Source of the DNA: Flavobacteriaceae bacterium
Lineage (GTDB): Bacteria; Bacteroidota; Bacteroidia; Flavobacteriales; Flavobacteriaceae
Assembly (NCBI GenBank): GCA_029938265.1
Contig: JAOZVI010000001.1
Location: 1-64,000 of the forward strand
Reading direction: 5' to 3'
Length of the DNA: 64,000 bases
This document shows positions 7,991 through 17,629 of the stretch, in pieces. A program made the translations under genes and the position numbers. Numbering within the stretch: the first letter of the stretch is position 1; each line of letters begins with the position of its first letter. The notes under the pieces are model-generated. The model did no database searches, was not told where the DNA came from, and saw only the letters and a list, made by a program, of their open reading frames with translations.

Positions 7991-10345
7991 TTATTTTTTC
8001 GGTTCTAAGATCAATTTATCTTTTGATCTTTCGATCTCTTCTTTATTTAACATCATTTTATAGAAACCACCCTCTAAATATTTTTGCGCCTGATTTTTGT
8101 AATGTTTGCTAAATACATTGCCCGATTGACCGGTGGGTAAGATTGCAATACTATTTTCAACATCGCTAAAATCAATGATTCTACGTGTAGAAGGGCCTGC
8201 ATTTACTTCATATTTTCCGATATTATTAATAGAAAAATTTTGGTTATTCAGTACTCCATTCCCACCATTTGTCTTGAAGGGACCAATATTAAAAATATTT
8301 TTTAATATTGGTACTTTATCAAAAGCATGTTTGTGAGTTACTGAAACTGCTTTATCCCATGTCCATTGTTGAATATCTTCTCCAAATTGTTTTTCCAATG
8401 CAGTAATTGTTTCATGAAATGATTTTGTGAAAATTTCATCTCTGTTTTCTTTAATGTCTTTTGTTGTGATATCATTCCACCAAACAGATTTTCTCATTAG
8501 AATTTGTTTGGCAATTTGGCGATGGTATAATTTTGTTCCTAAAAATTGTTGAAACCCTTCCTCTCCCATCTCATCGGCAAAAGTATTCTCAATGAAACGA
8601 TATATAAATTTAGTATAGATTGTTGGTGCTGTCAAACTTGTTTTATAATCCCCTTCCCAATTATTTAAAATATTTATTGCTATTTTTTCGTTCTCAGAGA
8701 GATTCGCTTTTGAAAGATTTTCAATAACAACAGAAACCAGATCCGAAACAACTGCAGACTTATCATCAATAATCATTTTTTTAACATCCTCTTTGTCAAA
8801 ATCATCTTTTGGCTGTAAGATATTTACAATTCTTTTTGCTCTATTTTCAGGTACATAATAGCCGGGATAATACACACCTTGAATAGCATCAGGCTGATTA
8901 TTTGCTGAATACACATAACCCCAAGGTGGGTTTATCGCTTGTGGATTGTTCTTAAAGTCAATATAATTAATTTGATCATCAATACCGTTTCCTCCATCAA
9001 GAATAAATTTAGTATTTAAATCAGTATCTCGGGTATAAAGTTTTGCTGAAGCAAACCATGCAATATTATTTTTTGAATCTCCATACATTATATTTAAACC
9101 GGGTGCGATGATCTTAGATGCTCCTTTTTTAAATTCATTTAAAGAATTAGCATGAGATATTTGATAAGATGCATACAGAATTTCATTTTTTAATTCGGGA
9201 TTTGTATAGATCCAATCCATAGCAATATTCTTTTCTTCACCTATCATATCAATAAAATCATTCATGATGGGTCCGTGTTTTCCTACCTTTACTTCAAAAA
9301 CAACATCTTCACCATCTTTAACTTTAATTGTTTCTCTTCGTTTTTGGTATTCTGCTTTATCGGGTTCTTCATAAAAATCAACATCATCATTTGCTAACAT
9401 GGTCAAACCATAAGCATAATTTCTATTGTGACCTAATAATGGAAAAGGTGTCAATCCCAGATTAAATCCATAAATTTCAAAATCAGGGGTTACAATATGC
9501 GATTGAAACCAAACAGCAGGTTGTGCAAAACCAATATGTGGATCATTTGCGAAAATTACCTTATTGTTTTTAGTTTTTTTAGCCCCAATAACCCAACTAT
9601 TACTTCCAATAAATGGCGGTATTTTCGTGTTTTGAAAAATATCATTAGCGGAAGCAGAAATTGAACTTGCAATATCGTTCTTACTTTTTTGATTATAATT
9701 TTCAATCAAAGTAGCTTTAGGATTTGTCTTTATATCTAAATCTGCTAAATAAGTTGCACCCAATTTATCTTTAATATTTGTTAATAACGGATCTGTTTTA
9801 TGCGCCATTGCGAAACTAAAGCCCATATAACCAAATACATTATAAATATCATTAAGGGTATAATTTTCTTTGTCTATCCCTATTAATCTAAACTCTATGG
9901 GAGTTGTTCCTTCTTCAATAAACTGATTGATTCCATTTAGATAAGCCATTGAAAGTTTATAATATTGACTTGTGGTATCTAATTCATTTATTGCATTTTT
10001 AGATGCTGTCTCAATACCTAAACCTCTAAAAAATTTATCTGTTTTAATCAGTTCTTTTCCAAATAACTCTGACAGTCTTCCCGGAGCAATTCTTCTCAAT
10101 AATTCCATTTGCCACAATCTGTCCTGGGCATGTACATAGCCCAATGCCACATATGCATCATTTTTATTTTGAGCATAAATATGGGGTACACCAATGTCAT
10201 CATAATAAACTGTTACTTTATCTTCTAAATTGTTTAATTGAAGTTTTCCACTATAAACAGGCTTATTTCTTTGTATAAAAAACCAACTTCCAATAGCTAA
10301 TAATAAAATAATTACTAAAAGTATCTTAAGAATTCTTTTGATCAT
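7991..10345 (-). CDS. Penicillin acylase family protein (Ntn hydrolase)
   Basis: 784 aa; N-terminal signal/TM; DDIGVPHIYAQNKNDAYVALGYVHAQDRLWQMELLRR; GSNSWVI self-cleavage/nucleophile Ser site. Confidence 0.93.
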   Translation of the reverse strand: MIKRILKILLVIILLLAIGSWFFIQRNKPVYSGKLQLNNLEDKVTVYYDDIGVPHIYAQNKNDAYVALGYVHAQDRLWQMELLRRIAPGRLSELFGKELIKTDKFFRGLGIETASKNAINELDTTSQYYKLSMAYLNGINQFIEEGTTPIEFRLIGIDKENYTLNDIYNVFGYMGFSFAMAHKTDPLLTNIKDKLGATYLADLDIKTNPKATLIENYNQKSKNDIASSISASANDIFQNTKIPPFIGSNSWVIGAKKTKNNKVIFANDPHIGFAQPAVWFQSHIVTPDFEIYGFNLGLTPFPLLGHNRNYAYGLTMLANDDVDFYEEPDKAEYQKRRETIKVKDGEDVVFEVKVGKHGPIMNDFIDMIGEEKNIAMDWIYTNPELKNEILYASYQISHANSLNEFKKGASKIIAPGLNIMYGDSKNNIAWFASAKLYTRDTDLNTKFILDGGNGIDDQINYIDFKNNPQAINPPWGYVYSANNQPDAIQGVYYPGYYVPENRAKRIVNILQPKDDFDKEDVKKMIIDDKSAVVSDLVSVVIENLSKANLSENEKIAINILNNWEGDYKTSLTAPTIYTKFIYRFIENTFADEMGEEGFQQFLGTKLYHRQIAKQILMRKSVWWNDITTKDIKENRDEIFTKSFHETITALEKQFGEDIQQWTWDKAVSVTHKHAFDKVPILKNIFNIGPFKTNGGNGVLNNQNFSINNIGKYEVNAGPSTRRIIDFSDVENSIAILPTGQSGNVFSKHYKNQAQKYLEGGFYKMMLNKEEIERSKDKLILEPKK

Positions 10346-10380
10346 AAATATTGAATTTTATCCAAATATAGATTAAATAA

Positions 10381-10404
10381 AAAAAACCTCAATAAGATCG
10401 AGGT
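10381..10404 (-). terminator. Rho-independent-like hairpin in the leader of the penicillin acylase gene
   Basis: On minus strand GACCTCgatcttattGAGGTTTTTTT: stem ACCTC/GAGGT followed by a T tract. Confidence 0.5.
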
Positions 10405-10497
10405 CAAAAAGTTGATTTTTTAGTTAGTAGTAGAATAATTATGTAACAAATATAACAAAAAATATTCTCTTCTAACTTATTTTTTGTTTTTTACCAT

Positions 10498-10532
10498 AAA
10501 AAAATCACTAAAAAATTTAGTGATTTTTTTTT
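10498..10532. terminator. Terminator of the actABCDEF operon; symmetric hairpin
   Basis: AAAATCACTA aaaaatt TAGTGATTTT (10501-10510 / 10518-10527) flanked by A and T runs. Confidence 0.8.
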
Positions 10533-10562
10533 AAATATTGTAAATTCAAATAAGATCTGTAT

Positions 10563-11879
10563 TTAATAGTGATATATTTCACTTTCTTTCATAAACGGAT
10601 TTCCTTTTGCATGTAAAGGTGCTTTTGTTAAAGCTGTAAAAACTACAAAAATGAAAAGTCCGAGGAAAAATGCAAGTGAAGCAATTTCAGGAATTCCAAA
10701 ACTCCAATGATTTCCAACTGTAGCAGGAGATATTAATTGAAATATATCCATATAATGACCTATTAAAATAAGCATTCCTGCAGTTAAAACAAACCAAGGA
10801 GTACGTTTAAAATCACTATCCATCAAAATCAAAAATGGGAAAACAAAGTTTATTACGATCATCCCAATAAAAATTGGTTGATAAGAACCTAATAATCTAG
10901 GCATGAAATAAGCCGTTTCTTCGGGAATATTAGCATACCATTGCAACATAAATTGATCAAAGAAAAAATATGCCCAAAAAATGCTAAAACCAAACATATA
11001 TTTTGCAAGATCATGTATGTGACTATCATTTACAAATGGTATAAATCCTTTATGTTTCAAATAAATTGTAACCATTGCAATTACTGTAATTCCTGATACG
11101 ATCATACTAGAAAATACATAGAAAGAATATAATTGACTGTACCAGTGAGGATCTAATGACATTAACCAATCAAATGACATAAATAGTTCAAAAATTGCAA
11201 AGATTACAATAAAGATTATCGCAAAATTGAAATTTTTCTTATAAATAGAAATATCATTGGATGTATCTAAAGCAATTGAATTTTTACGCAATATCCATCT
11301 GAAAATATTATAAGCAAATAAATAGATAAAACCCCTTATCATCCATCCTGACGTATTTAACCACCAACTTTTACCATCAATTATAGCATCATAGTTTTCA
11401 CTTGTTGGGTCAAAAGTACCATCAGCCATCCAAGCATACATATGATTAAAATGCATTCCTGAAGCTAAAATAAAGATAAAAAGTAAAATTGAACCCGGTA
11501 AAATATAAGCTGTTATTGCTTCCATCACTCTAAAAAGTACAATAGACCATCCTGCCTGCGCTGCCCATTGAATAGCATAAAAAACCAAAACAAGTACTGC
11601 TATCATCAAAAAGAAAAAAGCAGGTATAAAGAAAGCTGTCCACGGTCTGTTTTGTGCCTGATGTAAAGCGTGTTCTAAATGACTTTGCTCTTCTTCAGCA
11701 CTTATTTGGGCAGTAGCCTCATGAGTATCAGTTTCATGTGCTTCATCAGCATGATGCAACATTTCTTTAACGTCATCAGTTGTTTTTGGTGCAGTAAAAA
11801 AACCGTATCCCATACCTAAAGCACCCAATATTATTAATACTAAAGAAAACGTTTTTAATTTGCTTGAAAATGTATACAT
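10563..11879 (-). CDS. actF: Alternative complex III subunit ActF (NrfD-like/quinol:cytochrome c oxidoreductase membrane protein)
   Basis: 438 aa multi-TM protein (MHFNHMYAWMADGTFDPTSENYD...FDWLMSLDPHWYSQLYSFYVFSS), last gene of a canonical ActA-F order. Confidence 0.85.
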   Translation of the reverse strand: MYTFSSKLKTFSLVLIILGALGMGYGFFTAPKTTDDVKEMLHHADEAHETDTHEATAQISAEEEQSHLEHALHQAQNRPWTAFFIPAFFFLMIAVLVLVFYAIQWAAQAGWSIVLFRVMEAITAYILPGSILLFIFILASGMHFNHMYAWMADGTFDPTSENYDAIIDGKSWWLNTSGWMIRGFIYLFAYNIFRWILRKNSIALDTSNDISIYKKNFNFAIIFIVIFAIFELFMSFDWLMSLDPHWYSQLYSFYVFSSMIVSGITVIAMVTIYLKHKGFIPFVNDSHIHDLAKYMFGFSIFWAYFFFDQFMLQWYANIPEETAYFMPRLLGSYQPIFIGMIVINFVFPFLILMDSDFKRTPWFVLTAGMLILIGHYMDIFQLISPATVGNHWSFGIPEIASLAFFLGLFIFVVFTALTKAPLHAKGNPFMKESEIYHY

Positions 11880-11918
11880 TTTTCTAGATATTTTACTTTT
11901 GTTTAATTTTTATAATCC

Positions 11919-12479
11919 TTATTTCAACAATTCAGCTCTTAAACTTTCAACATACTGCACAACTTGCCAACGTTCATTGTTAGTCAATTGAGAAGCATGT
12001 GATCCCATCATATTTCTACCATGCATAATTACATGATAAATACTGCCTTGTGTTATTTCTCTATCTTTATAATTAGGTACTCCTAAAAATGTTTCATTAA
12101 TCATTAATATACCTTGACCATCTCCTTTATCTCCATGGCAAATTGCACAAAATATTGTGTATAATTCTTTTCCTTTGAGTAAATTTTTATCCGTTAATTT
12201 AATTGGTGACATCATAGAATCTTTTGCCATTTGATAACCGGGTTCAGTATTTGGATATTCATAGGGCACAATACCTCTTGAAATTGTTCCCTCTACAGGG
12301 AGTTGTGCTGAAATACCATTTTTAAAAATAGGGTTTTTTGTATAGGTATCATAAGCAACGGCATCATACATATCTGTATCGCCCATATATTGTACTTTTC
12401 TATTTGTATTACTATCGTTGCACGAAGTAAAAACAATTACAAGTACTAAAAAGTAAGTTATTTTTATAAAATTCTTCAT
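11919..12479 (-). CDS. actE: Alternative complex III subunit ActE, monoheme cytochrome c
   Basis: Lipoprotein-like signal (FTSCNDS), CAICH heme motif, operon position. Confidence 0.88.
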   Translation of the reverse strand: MKNFIKITYFLVLVIVFTSCNDSNTNRKVQYMGDTDMYDAVAYDTYTKNPIFKNGISAQLPVEGTISRGIVPYEYPNTEPGYQMAKDSMMSPIKLTDKNLLKGKELYTIFCAICHGDKGDGQGILMINETFLGVPNYKDREITQGSIYHVIMHGRNMMGSHASQLTNNERWQVVQYVESLRAELLK

Positions 12480-12522
12480 CGCTTTTATATATTGCTGAGC
12501 AAATTTTTAAATTCTAATATTA

Positions 12523-13044
12523 TTATTTTTCAGTTACTTTTAATTCAATTGCTCCTGTTTGTTTTAAAAAGTCGGCCAATTGATCTTCATTACCATCCAT
12601 AGAAACTTCCATTACAAATTTATCATCAGTTGTTCTTGGATCAGGATTACTTGCTGTTTGAAATGGCCAGATCTTACTTCGCATATAAAAAGTAATTACC
12701 ATTAGGTGAGCGGCAAAGAAAACTGTCAGCTCAAACAATATTGGTACAAATGCAGGCATATTTTCAGCAAAACTAAAATTTGGTTTACCTCCAATATTTT
12801 GTGGCCAATCTACAATCATCATATAATTTAACATCCAAATAGCAAAGACAAACCCAATTACACCATAGATGAATGATGTGATGGCGATACGGGTTCCTTT
12901 TAATCCCATGGCTTTTTCAAGACCATGAACCGGAAATGGAGTATATACTTCCTCAATATGATGATTTGCTTCACGAGTTTGCCTTACAGCTTCTAAAAGC
13001 ACATCGTCATCATCATACATTGCTTGAATTACTTTATTACTCAT
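12523..13044 (-). CDS. actD: Alternative complex III subunit ActD (DUF3341)
   Basis: 173 aa, two TM segments, VYTPFPVHGLEKAMGLKGTRI; operon position. Confidence 0.9.
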   Translation of the reverse strand: MSNKVIQAMYDDDDVLLEAVRQTREANHHIEEVYTPFPVHGLEKAMGLKGTRIAITSFIYGVIGFVFAIWMLNYMMIVDWPQNIGGKPNFSFAENMPAFVPILFELTVFFAAHLMVITFYMRSKIWPFQTASNPDPRTTDDKFVMEVSMDGNEDQLADFLKQTGAIELKVTEK

Positions 13045-13083
13045 TTTAAATTATTTTATCAATTATAAAAATTGTTAATTTTT

Positions 13084-14472
13084 TTATTTATTATTTCTGG
13101 CTCGCTTATATCCATCTCCTGAAGCTTTCAATATTGATTTTACTTCTGCTTGTGCTACTACAGGAAATGTTCTTGCATATAATAAAAACAGTACAAAGAA
13201 AAAACCTATAGTTCCAATATAGATACCTATATCAACAAAAGTTGGTGAAAACTGTGCCCATGTAGAAGGTAAATGACCTCTACTTAAATTGATAACAATA
13301 ATATCAAATCTTTCAAACCACATACCAATATTGATTAATATTGCCATGATAAAGGACACTGTAAAATTTGTTCTTAATTTTTTAAACCACAACAATTGAG
13401 GAAAAATACCATTACAGAATATCAGTATCCAAAAAGCCCACCAGTACGGTCCGGTTGCGGCACCTACAGATAAGTAAGTAAAATCTTCATATGAACTTCC
13501 CGAATACCATCCAACAAAAAACTCTGACAAGTATGCAACCATAACGATACCTCCTGTTAACAAAATTACTTTGTTCATGTTTTCAATATGAAGTCTGGTA
13601 ATATAATCTTCAAGATTAGAAACCTTACGCATAATAATCAATAATGTTTGTACCATAGCAAAACCAGAAAATACAGCTCCAGCAACAAAATATGGAGGAT
13701 ATATTGTACTATGCCATCCAGGTATCACAGAAGTAGCAAAATCAAATGATACTATTGTATGAACTGAAAGTACTAAAGGTGTAGCTAAACCTGCCAACAC
13801 CAATGATACTTCTTCAAAGCGTTGCCAGTCTTTAGCAGTACCACTCCAACCAAAACTCAATAAACTATATATTTTCTTTTGAAATGGTTTTGTAGCTCTG
13901 TCTCTGATCATTGCAAAATCGGGTAATAAACCAGTGTACCAAAATACTAATGATACAGATAAATATGTAGAAATTGCAAATACATCCCATAATAATGGCG
14001 AATTAAAGTTTGTCCATAATGAACCAAATTGATTCGGAATTGGCATTACCCAATAAGCATTCCAAACTCGTCCCATATGAATTACAGGAAAAATAGCAGC
14101 TTGAATTACGGCAAATATTGTCATTGCTTCTGCAGAACGGTTGATACCCATTCTCCATTTTTGACGGAATAATAATAATACTGCAGATATTAATGTACCC
14201 GCATGACCAATACCTACCCACCAAACAAAATTGGTAATATCCCAGGCCCAGTTAATTTTATTGTTTAAACCCCAAACACCTATACCTGTTCCAATGGTAT
14301 ATGCTATTGCTCCTATTCCCCATAGAAGAGCAAAAGAGGCAATACTAAAAACAACCCACCACCAAGTGTTGGCTTTTCCTTCGATAGGCGCAGCTATATC
14401 ATTTGAAATATCATGATAAGTTTTATCTCCTAAAATTATCGGTTCTCTAATTGGTGCTTCGTAATGAGACAT
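13084..14472 (-). CDS. actC: Alternative complex III subunit ActC (NrfD/PsrC family)
   Basis: 462 aa polytopic; GIGVWGLNNKINWAWDITNFVWWVGIGHAGTLISAVLLL; operon position. Confidence 0.93.
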   Translation of the reverse strand: MSHYEAPIREPIILGDKTYHDISNDIAAPIEGKANTWWWVVFSIASFALLWGIGAIAYTIGTGIGVWGLNNKINWAWDITNFVWWVGIGHAGTLISAVLLLFRQKWRMGINRSAEAMTIFAVIQAAIFPVIHMGRVWNAYWVMPIPNQFGSLWTNFNSPLLWDVFAISTYLSVSLVFWYTGLLPDFAMIRDRATKPFQKKIYSLLSFGWSGTAKDWQRFEEVSLVLAGLATPLVLSVHTIVSFDFATSVIPGWHSTIYPPYFVAGAVFSGFAMVQTLLIIMRKVSNLEDYITRLHIENMNKVILLTGGIVMVAYLSEFFVGWYSGSSYEDFTYLSVGAATGPYWWAFWILIFCNGIFPQLLWFKKLRTNFTVSFIMAILINIGMWFERFDIIVINLSRGHLPSTWAQFSPTFVDIGIYIGTIGFFFVLFLLYARTFPVVAQAEVKSILKASGDGYKRARNNK

Positions 14473-14526
14473 AATTTTATATAAAATTTATTAATTGTTC
14501 TTTATTTTAAAATCGCTAAATATTAA

Positions 14527-17500
14527 TTAAGCTTCTTTTGTGTTCTTTACTTTTAATTGGTAAAAAACATTTGGTTTTGTTCCCACAAAATCCAATAATT
14601 TAAAACTTCTATCGTCTTTCTCTAATTGGGCAACTTTACTAATTTTATCATTTACATCTCCAAATACTATCGCATCAGTAGGACAAGCATTTGAGCAAGC
14701 TGTTTGGAATTCTCCATCAGCTACAGGTCTTCCTTCTTTTTTAGCATTCAATATGGTTAATTGTGTCATTTGAATACACATAGAGCATTTTTCCATCACA
14801 CCACGAGATCTTACAACAACATCTGGATTCAATACCATCCTTCCTAGATCATTGTTCATGTTAAAATCAAACTCATTATTATCAAAATATTTAAACCAGT
14901 TAAATCTTCTAACTCTATAAGGACAGTTATTAGCACAATAACGAGTACCTACACAACGATTGTAAGCCATTTGATTTTGACCTTGAAGTCCATGAGATGT
15001 AGCTGCAACCGGACAAACAGTTTCACAAGGAGCGTGATTACAATGCTGACACATAACTGGTTGGAACGATACTTCAGGAGCATCTGAAGGTTGAATTTGT
15101 GCATTAAAAAAATCTCCAGTACCAAAAATACCTTCCTCTTTACCTTTTTCAACAGTCATATCACTTGAGTAATAACGATCAATCCGCATCCAGTGCATGT
15201 CTCTACTAACTCTTATTTCATGTTTTCCAACTACAGGTACATTATTTTCTGCATGACAGGCAATGACACAAGCTGCACAACCAGTACATGTTGCTAAATC
15301 AATTGATAGATTAAATCTTGTACCTAAATCATCAAATTTTTCCCATAGATCAACCTTATCCTGGGTTACTTCTTGATGATCTAACGAAAATTTAGGTGGC
15401 GAATTCCATTCATCTTTAGGTTTAGAAACAAAATCAGCTAAAGTTGTTTCTTTAGTGATCTCACCCTCTCTACCCATTATCGTGTGTTGTAATTGAACAC
15501 AGGCAAATTCGTGTTCGCCTGAAACTTTTTCTATGCTTGCATTATGGAATATACCTTTTGCAAATGGAAAAGCATTAACACCAATACTCATTTCTTCTTG
15601 TAATCCTTTTTCTCCATATCCTAAAGCCAAAGCTATAGAACCCGGAGCCTGACCTGGCTGAATATAAACAGGTACTTTTTCAATAGTAACACCATTAGCA
15701 GTAATATTTACCATATCACCATTCAACGCTCCATTATCAACTGTTCGGTTTTCCAATCCCAATCTTTCTGCATCAATTCTGGAAACTAACAAATAATTAT
15801 CCCAAGTGGTTCTTGTAATTGGATCAGGCAATTCTTGTAACCAAGGATTATTGGCCTGTTGACCATCTCCAATTCCTGCTTTTGTATAGACAGTCAATTC
15901 AAGATCACTTCCTTTTATTTTTGAAAGCGCAGAACCTGCTGCACTAATATCTACATCATTAACTAAATTTTCTTCATTAGCTACGGATACTGAAAAAGTA
16001 CCATCGTGTAGTGCTTGATTCCAGGATTTACCTCCTAAAATGTTGTTATTCCAATTCCCTTTTAGATAATCATAATACGTTTCATTACTACCCAACCATT
16101 TTAATAAAGTTTCCTGAAACTGACGTGTATCAAATAATTTATGAATGGTTGGTTGTGTTAAACTATATTGACCTTTTTTGATCAATACATCATTCCATGT
16201 TTCTAAATAATGTGGTATTGCTGCAACATATTGAGAAGCGTTTGTCGTTTCATTGTCACTCATTGCAAAACTTACACTAAGCTTTGTTTTTTTTAACGCT
16301 TCAGTAAATTCTTTTGCATTTGGTAATGTATATGCAGGATTAGTATTGTGCGTAATTATAGCACCAATTTTTCCTGCTTTCATATCAGCTGTCAACTGTG
16401 TAACTTTAGCATCATCTCCATGGCGAATATTTCTTGTATTCACCACATCAATAACACTACTTTGTATTGCTTTGTTGATTTGTAAAGCTAATAATTGTGC
16501 ATTTTTATCTTGAATTCCTGTAACAACAACAGCATTTCCTTCAGCAGCTTTAATTTGTTTTGCAATATCTTGAATAGCGGTATTAAGTGGTGACATTTCG
16601 CGAGTTGCAACACCACTAACAATTGCCTGATATAATTTTATTAATGCATTTACTTGTTGAGAAGGTTTGATCATCACTCTTTTATCGGCATTCGCTCCCG
16701 TTAAAGACATATTCGATTCAAATTGAATATGCTGTGACATTTTTCCATTTTTAGGAATTCTACCTTTTGCATATCCGGTAGAAAAACCTCCACCTTGCCA
16801 ATCTCCTAAGAAATCTGCCCCAACTGAAACAATTACTTCAGCTTTAGAAAAATCGTAATCAGGTAAAGATCTTTTACCATACATTTCTTTCATGGCATCT
16901 AAAGCAGCACTTTCTGATATTGCATCATAAACAACATGCGCAACATTACTATATTGTTCTGAAAATTTCTTTACCAGACTACTTGTTGAAGGACTGGCAC
17001 AAGTTCCGGTTAAAAAAACTATTTTTTCTCCATTTCCTTTTAATTCATTTAATTTAGCAAGTACTTCTGTGTCAAATTTATTCCAGGTAATTGCTTCACC
17101 TTTGGCTTTAGGGCCTTTTAAACGATTGTTATCATATAGCGACAAAACTGATGCCTGTACTCTAGCATTTGTACTGCCAAATGATGATTCTTTATTAGGT
17201 TCAATCTTAATAGGGCGACCTTCTCTAACTTTTATCAAAACATTTGCAAAGTCAATACCATCAGCAATAGTAGTTGCAAAATACTCCGCTACTCCGGGTG
17301 TTATATCATCCGGTTTAATTACATAAGGAATTGATTTAATTACCGGACCCTCACATGCAGCTAATGATGCTACTGCAGTAGAAAAACCAACATACTTTAA
17401 AAAGTCTCTTCTACTTGTAGAACTTGAATCTAATGTGTCTTTATCTCCCAAAAATTGATCAGCAGGGATTTCTTCTACAAATTCTTTTTGTTTTAGCTTT

Positions 17501-17565
17501 TCAACAATAGAGCTGTTTTCTTTAAGCTCTTCAACACTTTTCCAGTATTTCTTGTTTGATGCCAT
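14527..17565 (-). CDS. actB: Alternative complex III subunit ActB (molybdopterin-like domain plus ferredoxin-like Fe-S domain)
   Basis: Tat-like TSRRDFLKYVGFSTAVASLAACEG; four-cluster Cys motifs (CTGCAACVIACHAENN, CQHCNHAPCETVCPV, CVGTRYCANNCPY, CSMCIQ); likely start MASNKKYWKS at 17565 rather than the upstream ORF start 17649. Confidence 0.93.
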   Translation of the reverse strand: MASNKKYWKSVEELKENSSIVEKLKQKEFVEEIPADQFLGDKDTLDSSSTSRRDFLKYVGFSTAVASLAACEGPVIKSIPYVIKPDDITPGVAEYFATTIADGIDFANVLIKVREGRPIKIEPNKESSFGSTNARVQASVLSLYDNNRLKGPKAKGEAITWNKFDTEVLAKLNELKGNGEKIVFLTGTCASPSTSSLVKKFSEQYSNVAHVVYDAISESAALDAMKEMYGKRSLPDYDFSKAEVIVSVGADFLGDWQGGGFSTGYAKGRIPKNGKMSQHIQFESNMSLTGANADKRVMIKPSQQVNALIKLYQAIVSGVATREMSPLNTAIQDIAKQIKAAEGNAVVVTGIQDKNAQLLALQINKAIQSSVIDVVNTRNIRHGDDAKVTQLTADMKAGKIGAIITHNTNPAYTLPNAKEFTEALKKTKLSVSFAMSDNETTNASQYVAAIPHYLETWNDVLIKKGQYSLTQPTIHKLFDTRQFQETLLKWLGSNETYYDYLKGNWNNNILGGKSWNQALHDGTFSVSVANEENLVNDVDISAAGSALSKIKGSDLELTVYTKAGIGDGQQANNPWLQELPDPITRTTWDNYLLVSRIDAERLGLENRTVDNGALNGDMVNITANGVTIEKVPVYIQPGQAPGSIALALGYGEKGLQEEMSIGVNAFPFAKGIFHNASIEKVSGEHEFACVQLQHTIMGREGEITKETTLADFVSKPKDEWNSPPKFSLDHQEVTQDKVDLWEKFDDLGTRFNLSIDLATCTGCAACVIACHAENNVPVVGKHEIRVSRDMHWMRIDRYYSSDMTVEKGKEEGIFGTGDFFNAQIQPSDAPEVSFQPVMCQHCNHAPCETVCPVAATSHGLQGQNQMAYNRCVGTRYCANNCPYRVRRFNWFKYFDNNEFDFNMNNDLGRMVLNPDVVVRSRGVMEKCSMCIQMTQLTILNAKKEGRPVADGEFQTACSNACPTDAIVFGDVNDKISKVAQLEKDDRSFKLLDFVGTKPNVFYQLKVKNTKEA

Positions 17566-17629
17566 ATTTATTGTTTGTTTTATTTTATATTGGATTAACA
17601 TCCAATTTATATTCTTTTTATCTAACTTC

